Below are positions 30,186 through 39,035 of a DNA stretch of 64,000 nucleotides, one piece after another; within the stretch, counting starts at the first letter, position 1, and every line of letters begins with the position of its first letter. Under the pieces are notes generated by a model. The model was not told the origin of the DNA and ran no database searches. It saw nothing but the letters and a program-made list of their open reading frames with translations. The stretch is taken from NCBI RefSeq assembly GCF_030718085.1, contig NZ_JAVAJF010000001.1, positions 1,302,001 to 1,366,000 of the forward strand, in the 5' to 3' direction. This stretch comes from Marinobacter sp. MDS2 (GTDB lineage: Bacteria; Pseudomonadota; Gammaproteobacteria; Pseudomonadales; Oleiphilaceae). The position numbers were made by a program, and so were the translations under genes.

Positions 30186-30652
30186 TGGATGTCCACTCTT
30201 CTCTTGCAACCAAGTGTTGCCGGAGCGATAAGGGTTCTTCGTCTCCCCCCCCTCTCTCAGCCACAGCGTCAAAGTTGAGATTTCGTGGCAGTTTCAATTG
30301 ATTTGAACTGCTCCTAGTTTTCACTCCAGAGTCATCCTGTCGCAACCCCAAAATCAACATACAACGGTTCAGACGAGGGCTCGTGTAGGACCATTCGTTT
30401 AATTACCTCCGGAACGACGTGCCGAGTGCTTCGATCAGGCCCTGAACTAAAGGATCGTCAAATACGTTGAATCGGCCGCAGACCATTCATGGTCACCTTT
30501 TGATACAAAGCAAACAAGGCGCCGCCCGTTACGGAGCTGGTACTATTGCGCATATTCTGCAGCCTGCCGAAGCATTGTGCTTTGGCCGTCAATCTTTTCA
30601 TCCACATCGTGCACTCCGGAGCGGAGTCCTCTTTCGCTGTTAGGATCGGTTT
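30186..30652. other. 467-base gap without a recognised gene
   Basis: Between the polymer operon and cheV. It contains a run of eight C (about 30246-30253) and an imperfect dyad CAGTT/AACTG (30290-30311), but no strong terminator, tRNA or coding frame with family resemblance. Short open frames on the minus strand show no recognisable product. The end of the operon and the cheV promoter must lie here. No copy of the ssrA 3' end was found. Confidence 0.6.
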
Positions 30653-31546
30653 ATGTCCAGCAAAACGAATCAGTCCCAGAAACTTCTGCTGTTCCGCCTG
30701 TTCGGCTCACGGTTGTTTGGCATCGGTACACTGAAAATCCGCGAAATACTGCCCTTTCATCGCCTGACCAAGCTGCCCCACAGCCATCACGCGGTGATTG
30801 GCACCGCGACGTTTCGAGGCTCTGCCGTGCCGGTGATTGATATGTCGGCTGCCGTTGGCTACCCCGCTCTCACCAAAGAAGAGCAGGAGAAAGCATCCAT
30901 CATCGTGACCGACATCCAGCGGCAGGAAATCGGCTTTTTGGTGCGCGGCGTTCAGCAAATTATCGAGACCGACTGGAAAAGGGTAATGCCGCCTCCTAAG
31001 GCGCTTGGCAACAACGTCTTTATTACAGGGCTGCTCGATGCTGGCGGCGACATTATCCAATTATTGGACGTTGAACTGTTGCTGGCCAAGGTATATCCGG
31101 AATCTCTCGACACGCAGGAAGTGATGCTCTCAGACGTACAAAGCGAAACGCTCAGCTCGCTGAACATTCTTCTGGTTGATGACTCGCAGGTTGCCCGCAA
31201 ACAATTATCCGATGTTCTGGACAGCAAAAGCATTCACTACCATGTCACCAGCAATGGCAGCGAAGCACTGAAGATACTGCTCAAAGAACACGAATCGGGG
31301 CATCCGATCGACATACTGGTGAGCGACATCGAAATGCCCGGGTTGGACGGTTACGAGCTAACATTCAATGTGCGGGACAACCCCTCTCTCAAGCAGCCTT
31401 ACATCATTCTGCACACATCGCTGAACAGCGAGATGAGCCTCAGCTATGCCAACCAGGTCGGCGCCAACGAGGCCCTGACCAAGTTTGATGCCGAAGAGCT
31501 TTTGCAAGCCATGCTCAGGGGCGCCGCAGAAACCAGCAAGGGTTAG
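30653..31546 (+). CDS. cheV: Chemotaxis coupling protein CheV
   Basis: A 297-residue scaffold protein linking chemoreceptors to CheA. The N-terminal CheW-like domain (about 10-150) carries FGIGTLKIREILPF and GSAVPVIDMSAAVGYP; the C-terminal receiver (about 170-295) has ILLVDDSQVARKQL, phosphoacceptor Asp in VSDIEMPGLDGYEL, and LTKFDAEEL with the conserved Lys. The ATG at 30653 starts MSSKTNQSQ. It lies outside any visible motility cluster; solitary cheV genes are common. A link to the operon upstream is not supported by sequence beyond adjacency. Confidence 0.92.
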   Translation: MSSKTNQSQKLLLFRLFGSRLFGIGTLKIREILPFHRLTKLPHSHHAVIGTATFRGSAVPVIDMSAAVGYPALTKEEQEKASIIVTDIQRQEIGFLVRGVQQIIETDWKRVMPPPKALGNNVFITGLLDAGGDIIQLLDVELLLAKVYPESLDTQEVMLSDVQSETLSSLNILLVDDSQVARKQLSDVLDSKSIHYHVTSNGSEALKILLKEHESGHPIDILVSDIEMPGLDGYELTFNVRDNPSLKQPYIILHTSLNSEMSLSYANQVGANEALTKFDAEELLQAMLRGAAETSKG

Positions 31547-31648
31547 ACGTAACCAACTGAGTCACGCGCATGACGCTTCCTCCCCGTCACCATCGTCATT
31601 GGCAACCGGAAGAAAACGCACCACTATTCCGGGCCAGGAGGAACTTCA

Positions 31649-32446
31649 ATGTTAATAATGGTAACGGGTGCCGCATGCGGCATAGGCGCTTGCATCATTG
31701 AGCAAGCGATTCAGAGTGGCCACAGCGTCATCGCCGCCGACATGAACGCCGAGGGGCTTGCGAAGCGCTGGGCGCACCAGAACGCCGTACGCTGCGAAAC
31801 GCTCGATGTCCGAGACAACGACCAGTGGCAAGCATTATTCCAACGCCTTGCGGCTGACCAGGTAAAAGTAGATGTATTGATCAACGTGGCCGGCGTGCTT
31901 CGCAGTGGTCGTACCGGCGAGCTAGACAACAAAGATGTCGATTTAACGTTAGATGTGAACGTAAAAGGCGTGATTTTTGGCACCAACGCCGCTGCAGCCC
32001 ATATGCTGGATAGCGGCCACCGCGGACACATCATCAATATCGGTTCCCTGGCATCCTTATGTGCTGTACCCGGCAACGCCGTTTACGCCACCAGTAAATT
32101 CGCTGTCCGGGGCTTCAGTATCGCAGCCGCCGGCGATCTTCGCCCACACGGTATTGCAGTTTCACTGGTTGGGCCCGGCCCGGTTAAAACCGCCATGCTG
32201 GAGCAACAACGTGGCGACGACAACTCCGCACTGACCTTCGCCAGCAGCCGAGCTCTTACGCCCGAGGAAGTCGCCCAAGCGGTGCTGGGGCCGGTTCTTA
32301 AAAAACAGCCTTTGGAATACTACCTGCCTTGGCAAGACAAGCTACTGGGCAGACTTTCCAATGCAGTGCCAACCTTTTTCCTGCGTATGACACGCAGCGC
32401 TATGGAGCGTGGCCGTAAAAACTTTAAATCCGACAGTTTTCGTTGA
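31649..32446 (+). CDS. Short-chain dehydrogenase/reductase (SDR)
   Basis: A 265-residue NAD(P)-dependent oxidoreductase of the classical SDR family. The cofactor loop is TGAACGIG near residue 6, Asp31 in AADMNAEG suggests NAD preference, NVAG replaces the usual NNAG, and the catalytic Ser (IGSLAS) and Tyr-Lys (YATSK) are present. A strong AGGAGG site precedes ATG 31649. It lies 19 bases before the metallo-beta-lactamase gene, so the two are probably co-transcribed. The substrate is unknown. Confidence 0.88.
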   Translation: MLIMVTGAACGIGACIIEQAIQSGHSVIAADMNAEGLAKRWAHQNAVRCETLDVRDNDQWQALFQRLAADQVKVDVLINVAGVLRSGRTGELDNKDVDLTLDVNVKGVIFGTNAAAAHMLDSGHRGHIINIGSLASLCAVPGNAVYATSKFAVRGFSIAAAGDLRPHGIAVSLVGPGPVKTAMLEQQRGDDNSALTFASSRALTPEEVAQAVLGPVLKKQPLEYYLPWQDKLLGRLSNAVPTFFLRMTRSAMERGRKNFKSDSFR

Positions 32447-32465
32447 GAACAAACCGAGATAAGCC

Positions 32466-33521
32466 ATGACACACTTTAAACAGATCACCGACTTTGACGG
32501 TTCTCGTAGCGCTCACGGTCAGCAAGCCCGCGTTGAAAATACTCGCGCGGCGGCAGAAGGTTTCCGCAAAGCGATGTTGGCCGGCCCCAAAGCACGTTAC
32601 TTTCGTTCCTTTGATCTCGTGAAGGTGCCCTACCCCGCCCGTTACGGCTTGCGCAACGCGTTCTCCCGGGAACGGCTGGTAGAATTTGTCCACATACAAA
32701 ACCGCTTGTTTGTGGTGCAGTTCGATACTGAAGAGGGCGTGAAAACCATGCTGGTGTCGCCCTCTGATCATGAGCGCAATGGTGAGACACCGTTTTTCCG
32801 GCGCCTTCAGGACAGCACCCCGAGCTTTATTACCAACAGGATGGTTGAACGGCAATCGACCGCGCCGGCCATTGTCGCCAGCCTTGGCCTGAAGCCCGAA
32901 GACATTGATTACATTACCTACGATCACCTCCACACGCAGGATGTACGCCGCTGGCTCGGCACCGATCAGGAGCCGGCGCTGTTCCCGAACGCCAAACTGC
33001 TGGTTCACTGGCGTGAATGGGAATCCACTCTGGACCTGAACCCGTATCAAGCCGACTGGTATTGCCCGTCCGGCATCGCCGGGGTCCCGGAAGACAAGGT
33101 CATTAAATTTGATGGTTCAATCATGCTGGGTGATGGCGTAGCGCTGGTGCACACGCCGGGCCACACCGAAGGCAACCACTCCATCGTGGTGCACACCGAT
33201 GAGGGCATATGGGTAACCAGTGAAAACGGTATCAGCGTAGATTCCTACGCTCCGCACCTTTCGGCGGCAAGCGGGGTAGCAGACTACGCCAGAACCATTG
33301 GCACCGAAGTCATCATCAATGGCAATACCCTCGAAAATTCCATTGACCAATACATCTCCATGGTTCAGGAAAAAACCATTGCCGGCCCGTCCCGGCGCGA
33401 CCCCCGTTTCCCGAACGTGTTCCCCTCATCCGAGATGACGCCATTCTGGGCATTCCCGGGCGCCAAGCCAGCGTTTTATGTGGGCGAAGCACGGCACGGA
33501 AAACTGCACATTCCCGACTAA
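32466..33521 (+). CDS. Metallo-beta-lactamase fold hydrolase
   Basis: A 351-residue protein with an MBL core. The HTPGHTEGNHS segment (near residue 225) gives a typical metal-ligand loop. The first motif, usually HxHxDH, reads HLHTQD, so the Asp-His half is changed to Gln-Asp, which may alter or reduce metal binding at the second site. Its function is unknown. The neighbours (SDR upstream, BCCT transporter downstream) suggest a small catabolic set for an imported compound; this is an inference from context only. Confidence 0.8.
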   Translation: MTHFKQITDFDGSRSAHGQQARVENTRAAAEGFRKAMLAGPKARYFRSFDLVKVPYPARYGLRNAFSRERLVEFVHIQNRLFVVQFDTEEGVKTMLVSPSDHERNGETPFFRRLQDSTPSFITNRMVERQSTAPAIVASLGLKPEDIDYITYDHLHTQDVRRWLGTDQEPALFPNAKLLVHWREWESTLDLNPYQADWYCPSGIAGVPEDKVIKFDGSIMLGDGVALVHTPGHTEGNHSIVVHTDEGIWVTSENGISVDSYAPHLSAASGVADYARTIGTEVIINGNTLENSIDQYISMVQEKTIAGPSRRDPRFPNVFPSSEMTPFWAFPGAKPAFYVGEARHGKLHIPD

Positions 33522-33719
33522 TGCAGCGATCACTGCAGATCTGTTCTAGCAAGTGCCTGATAACTAACTACACTAAAAACAGCCAAAAGCTGCCCCAGGT
33601 AGCCTTTGGTCTTCGCATCATGCGTATAGAGAAAGTACGGATGGGCATTGGTATTAGCAGGGCATTTATGGCACTGTCCCGCGCCAAGTTTTAAAGATGC
33701 ATTAAAAAAGGTTTATGTT

Positions 33720-35276
33720 ATGGCTCAGGGTAACCAGAAATCAGGCGGTGACTATTCGATAGCACAGCTTGGTGACCCGGTAGTACTTACGCTCAGTGTC
33801 GGCTTTATTGCGCTGTTTGTAGGCTTTTCTTTGTTTGACCTGAAAGGCGTCGCCGACGCAATTGGCAGCGGCTTCACCTGGACCGCACGGGTCTTTGGCA
33901 GTTACTTCCAGATGTTACTTCTGGCCACCTTCTTTATTGCTATCGGCCTGGCCTGCACGCCCGCAGCCAAAGCCAAAATCGGTAATCTGGACCGCCCGGA
34001 AATGAGCACCTTCCGCTGGCTCTCCATCATTATGTGCACACTGCTGGCGGGAGGCGGCGTGTTCTTTGCAGCCGGCGAGCCTGTGTACCACTTTGTGGTC
34101 ACGCCACCGGCGTTTGACACGGAGCCCGGCACCATCGAGGCCGTCTCCAGCGCAATGGCTCAATCGTTCATGCACTGGGGCTTTTTGGCTTGGGCTGTGC
34201 TCGGCACCTTGGCCGCCATCGTGCTGGCACACACCCACTACGTGAAAGGCAAGCCACTACAGCCACGCACTCTGCTGTACCCGGTATTCGGTGAACGCAT
34301 CATGAGCGGCTGGATTGGCAGTGTTGTCGATGCTTTCTGCGTGATTGCCATCGTAGCCGGCACCGTCGGCCCGATTGGCTTCCTCGCGACTCAAATGAGT
34401 TTTGGTCTGAGCGAACTGTTCGGCCTGACTGATGGGCTGGGCACACAAATGGCCATTTTGGCCGCTCTCGCCGCCATTTACGTCACCTCAGCCGTGACCG
34501 GTGTTCACCGCGGCATCCAGTTTTTGAGCCGGATGAACGTGTTCTTGGCACTGGCTATTGCAGCCATCATTTTTGTCTTCGGTCCCACGCTGTTCTACAC
34601 CAACACCTACATGCAAAGCATGGGTCAGTACGTATCGTCATTCCTCGACATGGCGACCATGACAGCGGATACCGCACCTAACTGGTGGATGAAGTGGTGG
34701 ACTGTGTTCTTCTTCGCTTGGTTCATCGGCTATGCACCACTTATGGCGATCTTCGTTGCCCGTATTTCTCGCGGCCGAAGCATTCGGGAAATGATTCTCG
34801 CGGTCGCGGTGATGGCCCCGATTGCGACCACTATTTGGTTCACCCTGCTCGGCGGTTCCGGTATTTACTACCAAATGACGGGTGTGATCGATCTGGCGGA
34901 AGCCTTGAACAACTTCCGTTTTGACGTCGCCACCCTGACGGTTGCGCAAGCTCTGCCGGGCGGCGGATTCATGGCACTTGCCATTCTGATTCTGACCACG
35001 ATTTTTGTGGCAACCACCGGCGACTCCATGAGCTACTCCATTGCGGTTGTCAGCTCCGGCCACGATCAGCCGAAAACGTTTGTTCGTGCATTTTGGGGTG
35101 TCGCAATGGCCGCCATGGCTGGCATTTTGCTGTACATGGGTTCGGGTCAAATCGGCGTGCTGCAACAGTTTATCGTCATCACAGCAATTCCAGTGTCGTT
35201 CATTCTGCTGCCGTCACTGTGGCTTGGGCCTAAAGCCGCTTACGCCATGGCTCGTGAGCAGAAGATCATTGATTGA
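33720..35276 (+). CDS. BCCT family transporter
   Basis: A 518-residue inner-membrane transporter of the betaine/carnitine/choline family with about 12 helices. The family signature is recognisable as WTVFFFAWFIGYAPLMAIFVARISRGRSIRE, but the aromatic box that usually reads AWWxSWxPF has become AWFIGYAPL, so only one of the usual Trp residues is kept. This suggests a substrate other than glycine betaine. The ATG at 33720 (MAQGNQKSGGD) follows AAAGG; the upstream frame is unlikely to be translated. A perfect terminator follows at 35315. Confidence 0.9.
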   Translation: MAQGNQKSGGDYSIAQLGDPVVLTLSVGFIALFVGFSLFDLKGVADAIGSGFTWTARVFGSYFQMLLLATFFIAIGLACTPAAKAKIGNLDRPEMSTFRWLSIIMCTLLAGGGVFFAAGEPVYHFVVTPPAFDTEPGTIEAVSSAMAQSFMHWGFLAWAVLGTLAAIVLAHTHYVKGKPLQPRTLLYPVFGERIMSGWIGSVVDAFCVIAIVAGTVGPIGFLATQMSFGLSELFGLTDGLGTQMAILAALAAIYVTSAVTGVHRGIQFLSRMNVFLALAIAAIIFVFGPTLFYTNTYMQSMGQYVSSFLDMATMTADTAPNWWMKWWTVFFFAWFIGYAPLMAIFVARISRGRSIREMILAVAVMAPIATTIWFTLLGGSGIYYQMTGVIDLAEALNNFRFDVATLTVAQALPGGGFMALAILILTTIFVATTGDSMSYSIAVVSSGHDQPKTFVRAFWGVAMAAMAGILLYMGSGQIGVLQQFIVITAIPVSFILLPSLWLGPKAAYAMAREQKIID

Positions 35277-35314
35277 TTGATTACTGTGTTGCAGCCTAGC
35301 TAAGCACAGGTCCT

Positions 35315-35363
35315 AAGCGCCCTTGGCCAACTCTCATTGAGATTGGCCAAGGGCGCTTTTTTT
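35315..35363. terminator. Strong terminator after BCCT gene
   Basis: A perfect 16-base stem (35315-35330 with 35343-35358), a 12-base loop and seven T residues (35357-35363). It ends the transporter transcript. Its T-run overlaps the stop codon of the LysR remnant on the other strand. Confidence 0.93.
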
Positions 35364-35517
35364 ATGTTGCTTTACCCTGCAAGCTCTCCAGCAAAAACGT
35401 TTCCATAATTTGCGCCGCCGGGGCCAAGGTACAGTTCCTGGCTTTTACCAACCCGATCCTACGCACCACATCCGGTTCCTGTAACGGTATAAAACGCAGA
35501 TTCGCGTTGTGTTCCGG
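35362..35517 (-). pseudogene. LysR regulator C-terminal remnant
   Basis: The minus-strand frame ending at TAA (35364-35362) encodes about 50 residues, ANLRFIPLQEPDVVRRIGLV then LAPAAQIMETFLLESLQGKAT, which match the end of a LysR-type substrate-binding domain (arginine pair plus Leu-Xaa-Pro-Ala-Ala). Upstream of about 35517 the same frame runs antisense through the DUF3726-like gene and loses all resemblance. The first roughly 250 residues are absent, so a deletion or rearrangement has removed them. Confidence 0.65.
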
Positions 35518-36276
35518 AAAATCAACGAACTGCAGGGACTGTCCCGAAAAGCCTTCATCGCCATTGGTTTTGACGAAGGCGATGCCAACGATGCGGCCGA
35601 TATGGTGGCCTGGATGGAAGCTCATGGGCTGAATGGTGTCACCGCACTGCGTAAGGGTCTGGATTTTCTGCTCAACGAAGACAAAACCCACCCGCCCAAG
35701 CTGATCTATCAGGATGCAGATCTCTGTGTGGTGGATGCCGAAAACAAAACCGTGCTCGGCCACGCCAGTCTGGCGATCGAGTTGGGTTATGCCAAGTGCC
35801 GTGCCCGCGGCCTGTCGGTCACCAAAATACGCCATTGCCACAACCGCATGCTTATTGTGGGCTATCTATCTCGCATCGCGAGACGAGGCATGAGCGTGAC
35901 CGCGTTCTGGCGTAACTCTCACGAACCGCTGACCGAAATCATTGTGAGCTTTAAATCGGGCGAGGCCGAACCCGAGATTTGCATGTACGGACTGCCGTCC
36001 ATCCCCGACGACACCGAACCCAACAACGGCATTACGCTGGTCATGGTGAACCATGTGGACCTGCTACCCGATCTGAAACCGGACGCGCCGGCCAATGATC
36101 TGATTCTGCAAAACCGCGCCGCCATGCTGGACTGGCACGAGCGATCACTGGTTGACGGCATCGAGGTGGACCCGGAGCTTTGGGAACGCCTGAAACTGCT
36201 GGCAACGAAAATGCTGGTCGAATCCTCTGAAGACTCACGCCAAGGCGCTGGCACCGGCACCAACGACAACGACTAA
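35509..36276 (+). CDS. DUF3726-like protein, 5' end possibly rearranged
   Basis: A 255-residue protein beginning at GTG 35509. The early INELQGLSRKAFIAIGFDEGDANDAADMVAWMEAHGL fits the DUF3726 pattern of an N-terminal 'NE...ARKA...' helix, and a central segment near LSVTKIRHCHNRMLIVGYLSRIARRGMSV looks conserved. The function is unknown. No Shine-Dalgarno precedes the GTG, and the junction with the LysR remnant falls at this point, so the native start may have been lost. It lies 10 bases before a RidA gene, whose family removes reactive enamines, so a linked amine catabolic role is possible. Confidence 0.6.
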   Translation: MFRKINELQGLSRKAFIAIGFDEGDANDAADMVAWMEAHGLNGVTALRKGLDFLLNEDKTHPPKLIYQDADLCVVDAENKTVLGHASLAIELGYAKCRARGLSVTKIRHCHNRMLIVGYLSRIARRGMSVTAFWRNSHEPLTEIIVSFKSGEAEPEICMYGLPSIPDDTEPNNGITLVMVNHVDLLPDLKPDAPANDLILQNRAAMLDWHERSLVDGIEVDPELWERLKLLATKMLVESSEDSRQGAGTGTNDND

Positions 36277-36286
36277 GGAGCCCCCT

Positions 36287-36664
36287 ATGAACCCGTATCC
36301 GGTAAACACCAACCTGCCTGCCTCGAAATCCCCTCTCGCCTGGGCTACGGTCGGAAACGGCGTGCTGTTTACGGCGCAAATTCCCATTGATGCCGAAGGC
36401 AAAGTGGTAGACGGCGGCATTGAAGCCCAAATCACCCAGACTCTGGCCAATTTGAAACACACATTGGAAAGCGCAGGCAGCCAAGTTTCCGATCTCACAC
36501 AGGTGGTGATCTACGTGACTGACCGGGAAGACCTCGCCACGGTTAACCGCGTGTACGCCGATTTCGTGTCTGAGCCCTACCCGAACCGGGCCGCGATCAT
36601 TGTCTCCGGCTTCGCCCGAGAGGAAATGCTGGTCGAAATTCTTGCCTATGCGGTCGTTCCGTAG
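36287..36664 (+). CDS. RidA family (YjgF/YER057c) protein
   Basis: A 125-residue trimeric-type protein. RidA members deaminate reactive 2-aminoacrylate-like enamines, or act in specific catabolic pathways. Family features are present: a NLPASKSPLAWATVGNGVLFTAQIPID start, the IEAQITQTLANLKHTLESAGS helix, VVIYVTDREDL and PNRAAIIVSGFAREEMLVEI. The usual catalytic Arg is present in PNRAA. AGGAG lies ahead of ATG 36287. It is the probable second gene of a unit with the DUF3726-like gene. Confidence 0.9.
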   Translation: MNPYPVNTNLPASKSPLAWATVGNGVLFTAQIPIDAEGKVVDGGIEAQITQTLANLKHTLESAGSQVSDLTQVVIYVTDREDLATVNRVYADFVSEPYPNRAAIIVSGFAREEMLVEILAYAVVP

Positions 36665-36820
36665 CAACCCGCCTGGTCATTATTTGCGCAACCTAAAAGC
36701 TTGTGCTTGTATAAAGACATCAGGCTTGCCGTAGGACGCTCGCGTTCGTTTGCCTGCCCGCAACGGAGCCAAAGGGCTTCGGGCATCACATTACCAATGT
36801 TCAACGGGGTTGGCTCAGCT

Positions 36821-37066
36821 ATGGCTTACGAAACGATTGATGGTCAAAAATACGAAAAAGAACTGCTGGAACTCGCGCGCAAGCACACAACGGGAAAGGG
36901 GGAAGGCAAACTATCAAAAGACGAAGTGGCGGATCTGTTCAAGTCGGCCCAGGATGGGCAGGGCGTGACCGACACAGAAAAAGCGACGCTGGGGTATATT
37001 CGGAACAATTTCGAGTTTACCGATGCAGCCGCCAAAGATTTCGACGCGGCTTTCGGCCAGCTCTGA
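36821..37066 (+). CDS. Small conserved-looking protein, unknown
   Basis: An 81-residue hydrophilic protein (MAYETIDGQKYEKELLELAR...). It is mostly predicted helix, rich in Lys, Asp and Glu, without Cys, membrane segment or signal. The GKGEGKLSKDEVADLFKSAQDG stretch slightly resembles an EF-hand-like turn, but lacks a full calcium loop. ATG 36797 (in frame, eight codons upstream) is an alternative start. It stands alone between ridA and the convergent mqo. No function can be assigned. Confidence 0.6.
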   Translation: MAYETIDGQKYEKELLELARKHTTGKGEGKLSKDEVADLFKSAQDGQGVTDTEKATLGYIRNNFEFTDAAAKDFDAAFGQL

Positions 37067-37092
37067 TCTAGCAACACGGTTTGCAATCACTC

Positions 37093-37120
37093 AAGCCCGA
37101 TGCCTCCCGGCACCGGGCTT
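37093..37120. terminator. Hairpin between small ORF and mqo
   Basis: AAGCCCG-TGCC / GGCA-CGGGCTT stem with a four-base loop and one mismatch, placed between two convergent genes. It lacks a clear T-run on either strand, so terminator function is likely but not certain. Confidence 0.45.
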
Positions 37121-37131
37121 AATAAAACACT

Positions 37132-38613
37132 TCAGCCCAGCTGAAGCGTTTTCAGAGTCCGCTCACGAACGGTGTTCAGCAGCTCTTCGTTTTCCACCAA
37201 TGACTGACCATAAGACGGCACCAGCGTTCTCATACGCTCCTGCCACTCTTTGGTCTGCATTTTTTCAGGGAAACAGCGCTCCAGCACGTTCAACATCGCG
37301 TTAGCCGCCGTGGACGCACCCGGCGATGCACCCAGCAAGGCCGCCAGAGAACCGTCTTTTGCAGCCACAATCTCAGTACCGAACTCGAGCTTGCCGCCGC
37401 CTTCTTTGGTTTGCTTGATGATCTGCACGCGCTGGCCGGCCATCTGCAAAGTCCAATCCTCTTCCTTCGCATCCGGGAAGAAGTTGCGCAACGCTTCCAC
37501 GCGGTCAGCATGCGACTGGAACACTTCGCCAATCAAATAACGGGTCAGGTCCATGTTGCTCTTGCCGACTGACAGCATCGGGCGCAAGTTAGTGGCCCGG
37601 ACAGATCCGAACAAATCAAACATAGAGCCCTGCTTGAGGAAGCGCGTGGTGAAGCCCGCAAACGGCCCGAACAGCAACGCGGGCTCACCGTTGATGATAC
37701 GGGTGTCCAAATGCGGCACCGACATAGGGGGCGCACCAATCGGAGCTTTGCCGTATACCTTGGAGTGATGTTCGTTAACAATCTCGGGCTTTTGACACAC
37801 CAGCCACTGGCCACTCACCGGGAAGCCGCCGTATCCGCGCGCTTCATCAATGCCGGATTTCTGCAACAGCGGCAAAGCGCCACCACCGGCCCCCAGGAAA
37901 ACAAATCCGGCTTCCAATTTGGTGGTTTCGCCGGTTTTCTGGTTCTTCACCCGCAGCTTCCAGCGGCCGTTGTCACGCTGATCAATGTAATAAACCGGCG
38001 AGTTGACCATCAATTCGAAGTTCGGCTGACTTTCCAGCCACTTGACCATACTGCGGGTCAGGGAGCCAAAATCCACATCCGAGCCGTGCTTGATGCGGGT
38101 GGCCGCCACCTTCTCCATTGGATTGCGGTTGCCAACCACCAACGGCATCCACTCTTCCAGCTCTTTCGGGCTCTCGGTGTACTCCATTTCCCGGAACAAA
38201 TGATGATCTTTCAGGCGCTCAAAGCGGCGTTTCAGAAAAGCCACGTTCTCTTCGCCCCAGACAAAGCTCTGGTGCGGTGTGCGGTTAATAAAGGAGGTCG
38301 GTTCCGGCAGAATGCCTTGCTCTACAAGGTAAGACCAAAGCTGCAGCGACACTTCGAACTGCGCATTAATCTGCAGCGCTCGCGCGATTTCTACGTCGCC
38401 GTCGTCCGTTTCAGGTGTGTAGTTCAGTTCACAGTAACCCGCATGGCCTGTGCCCGCGTTGTTCCATCCATCTGTGCTCTCGTGAGCAACGTGGTCCAGG
38501 CGCTCCAGCATGACAATATCCAGAGACGGATCAAGCTGCTTGAGCATCACGCCGAGGGTTGCGCTCATGACGCCCCCACCGACCAGCACTACATCTGCCT
38601 GTCTAACGGCCAT
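37132..38613 (-). CDS. mqo: Malate:quinone oxidoreductase
   Basis: A 493-residue FAD-dependent peripheral membrane enzyme that oxidises malate to oxaloacetate and passes electrons to quinone, replacing or complementing malate dehydrogenase in the TCA cycle. The N-terminal FAD loop VLVGGGVMSATLG lies at residues 9-21. Other Mqo segments are LERLDHVAHESTDGWNNAGTGHAGYCELNYTP, SGQWLVC and PHLDTRIINGEPALLFGPFAGF. The length is normal. It is convergent to the small gene on its left and divergent from the antiporter on its right. Confidence 0.96.
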   Translation of the reverse strand: MAVRQADVVLVGGGVMSATLGVMLKQLDPSLDIVMLERLDHVAHESTDGWNNAGTGHAGYCELNYTPETDDGDVEIARALQINAQFEVSLQLWSYLVEQGILPEPTSFINRTPHQSFVWGEENVAFLKRRFERLKDHHLFREMEYTESPKELEEWMPLVVGNRNPMEKVAATRIKHGSDVDFGSLTRSMVKWLESQPNFELMVNSPVYYIDQRDNGRWKLRVKNQKTGETTKLEAGFVFLGAGGGALPLLQKSGIDEARGYGGFPVSGQWLVCQKPEIVNEHHSKVYGKAPIGAPPMSVPHLDTRIINGEPALLFGPFAGFTTRFLKQGSMFDLFGSVRATNLRPMLSVGKSNMDLTRYLIGEVFQSHADRVEALRNFFPDAKEEDWTLQMAGQRVQIIKQTKEGGGKLEFGTEIVAAKDGSLAALLGASPGASTAANAMLNVLERCFPEKMQTKEWQERMRTLVPSYGQSLVENEELLNTVRERTLKTLQLG

Positions 38614-39035
38614 TGATTCCCACCTTAGCTAGTGTTGAGCTTGGAACCGCTCCACGATCAGCAAAGCGGTCTGTCGAAAGCCGTCACTGCGCGAGGTAAA
38701 GGGCGCAGCCTTGTGCTTCCTGTCGAATTTGCGCGCATTATCCCGTTTTTTGCCGGAATAATAAATTGCGATTGCCAACTGCATGCAAATTGCTTTGGAA
38801 CATGCCAGCCGGGCTGAAGATTGTCACAGGGCGCGATTCTCTCGCCTTTTGTTAACAATATCAGCGCCACTTTAGTCTGATACTGAGTTCCTGTTAATGC
38901 GGATCATTGCTTATATCGGAAAATCCTGCGCTTCCGGGGCTGACCTGAAATACAGACTTGCTGTATCTTGTGCGCCATCCATACTTTGCCCGCAGTACGC
39001 GCGAAGTGTTCTGACTTTTGCATCGAGGTTTTTCT
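38614..39035. other. Divergent mqo / antiporter intergenic region
   Basis: 422 bases between two divergent genes. It must carry both promoters, but I see no near-consensus -35/-10 pair, no long dyad and no RNA gene. The part near 38745-38790 and 38850-38870 is AT-rich. Short frames here show no resemblance to known proteins. Confidence 0.55.

Noticed and set aside
30139..30360. Minus-strand frame of 73 codons considered as a transposase remnant
   Set aside because: No transposase motif, terminal repeat or target duplication could be seen; it partly overlaps the end of the PgsB-like gene.
35362..35841. The whole minus-strand frame of about 160 codons as one gene
   Set aside because: Only the last 50 or so codons resemble LysR; the rest is the shadow of the DUF3726-like gene.
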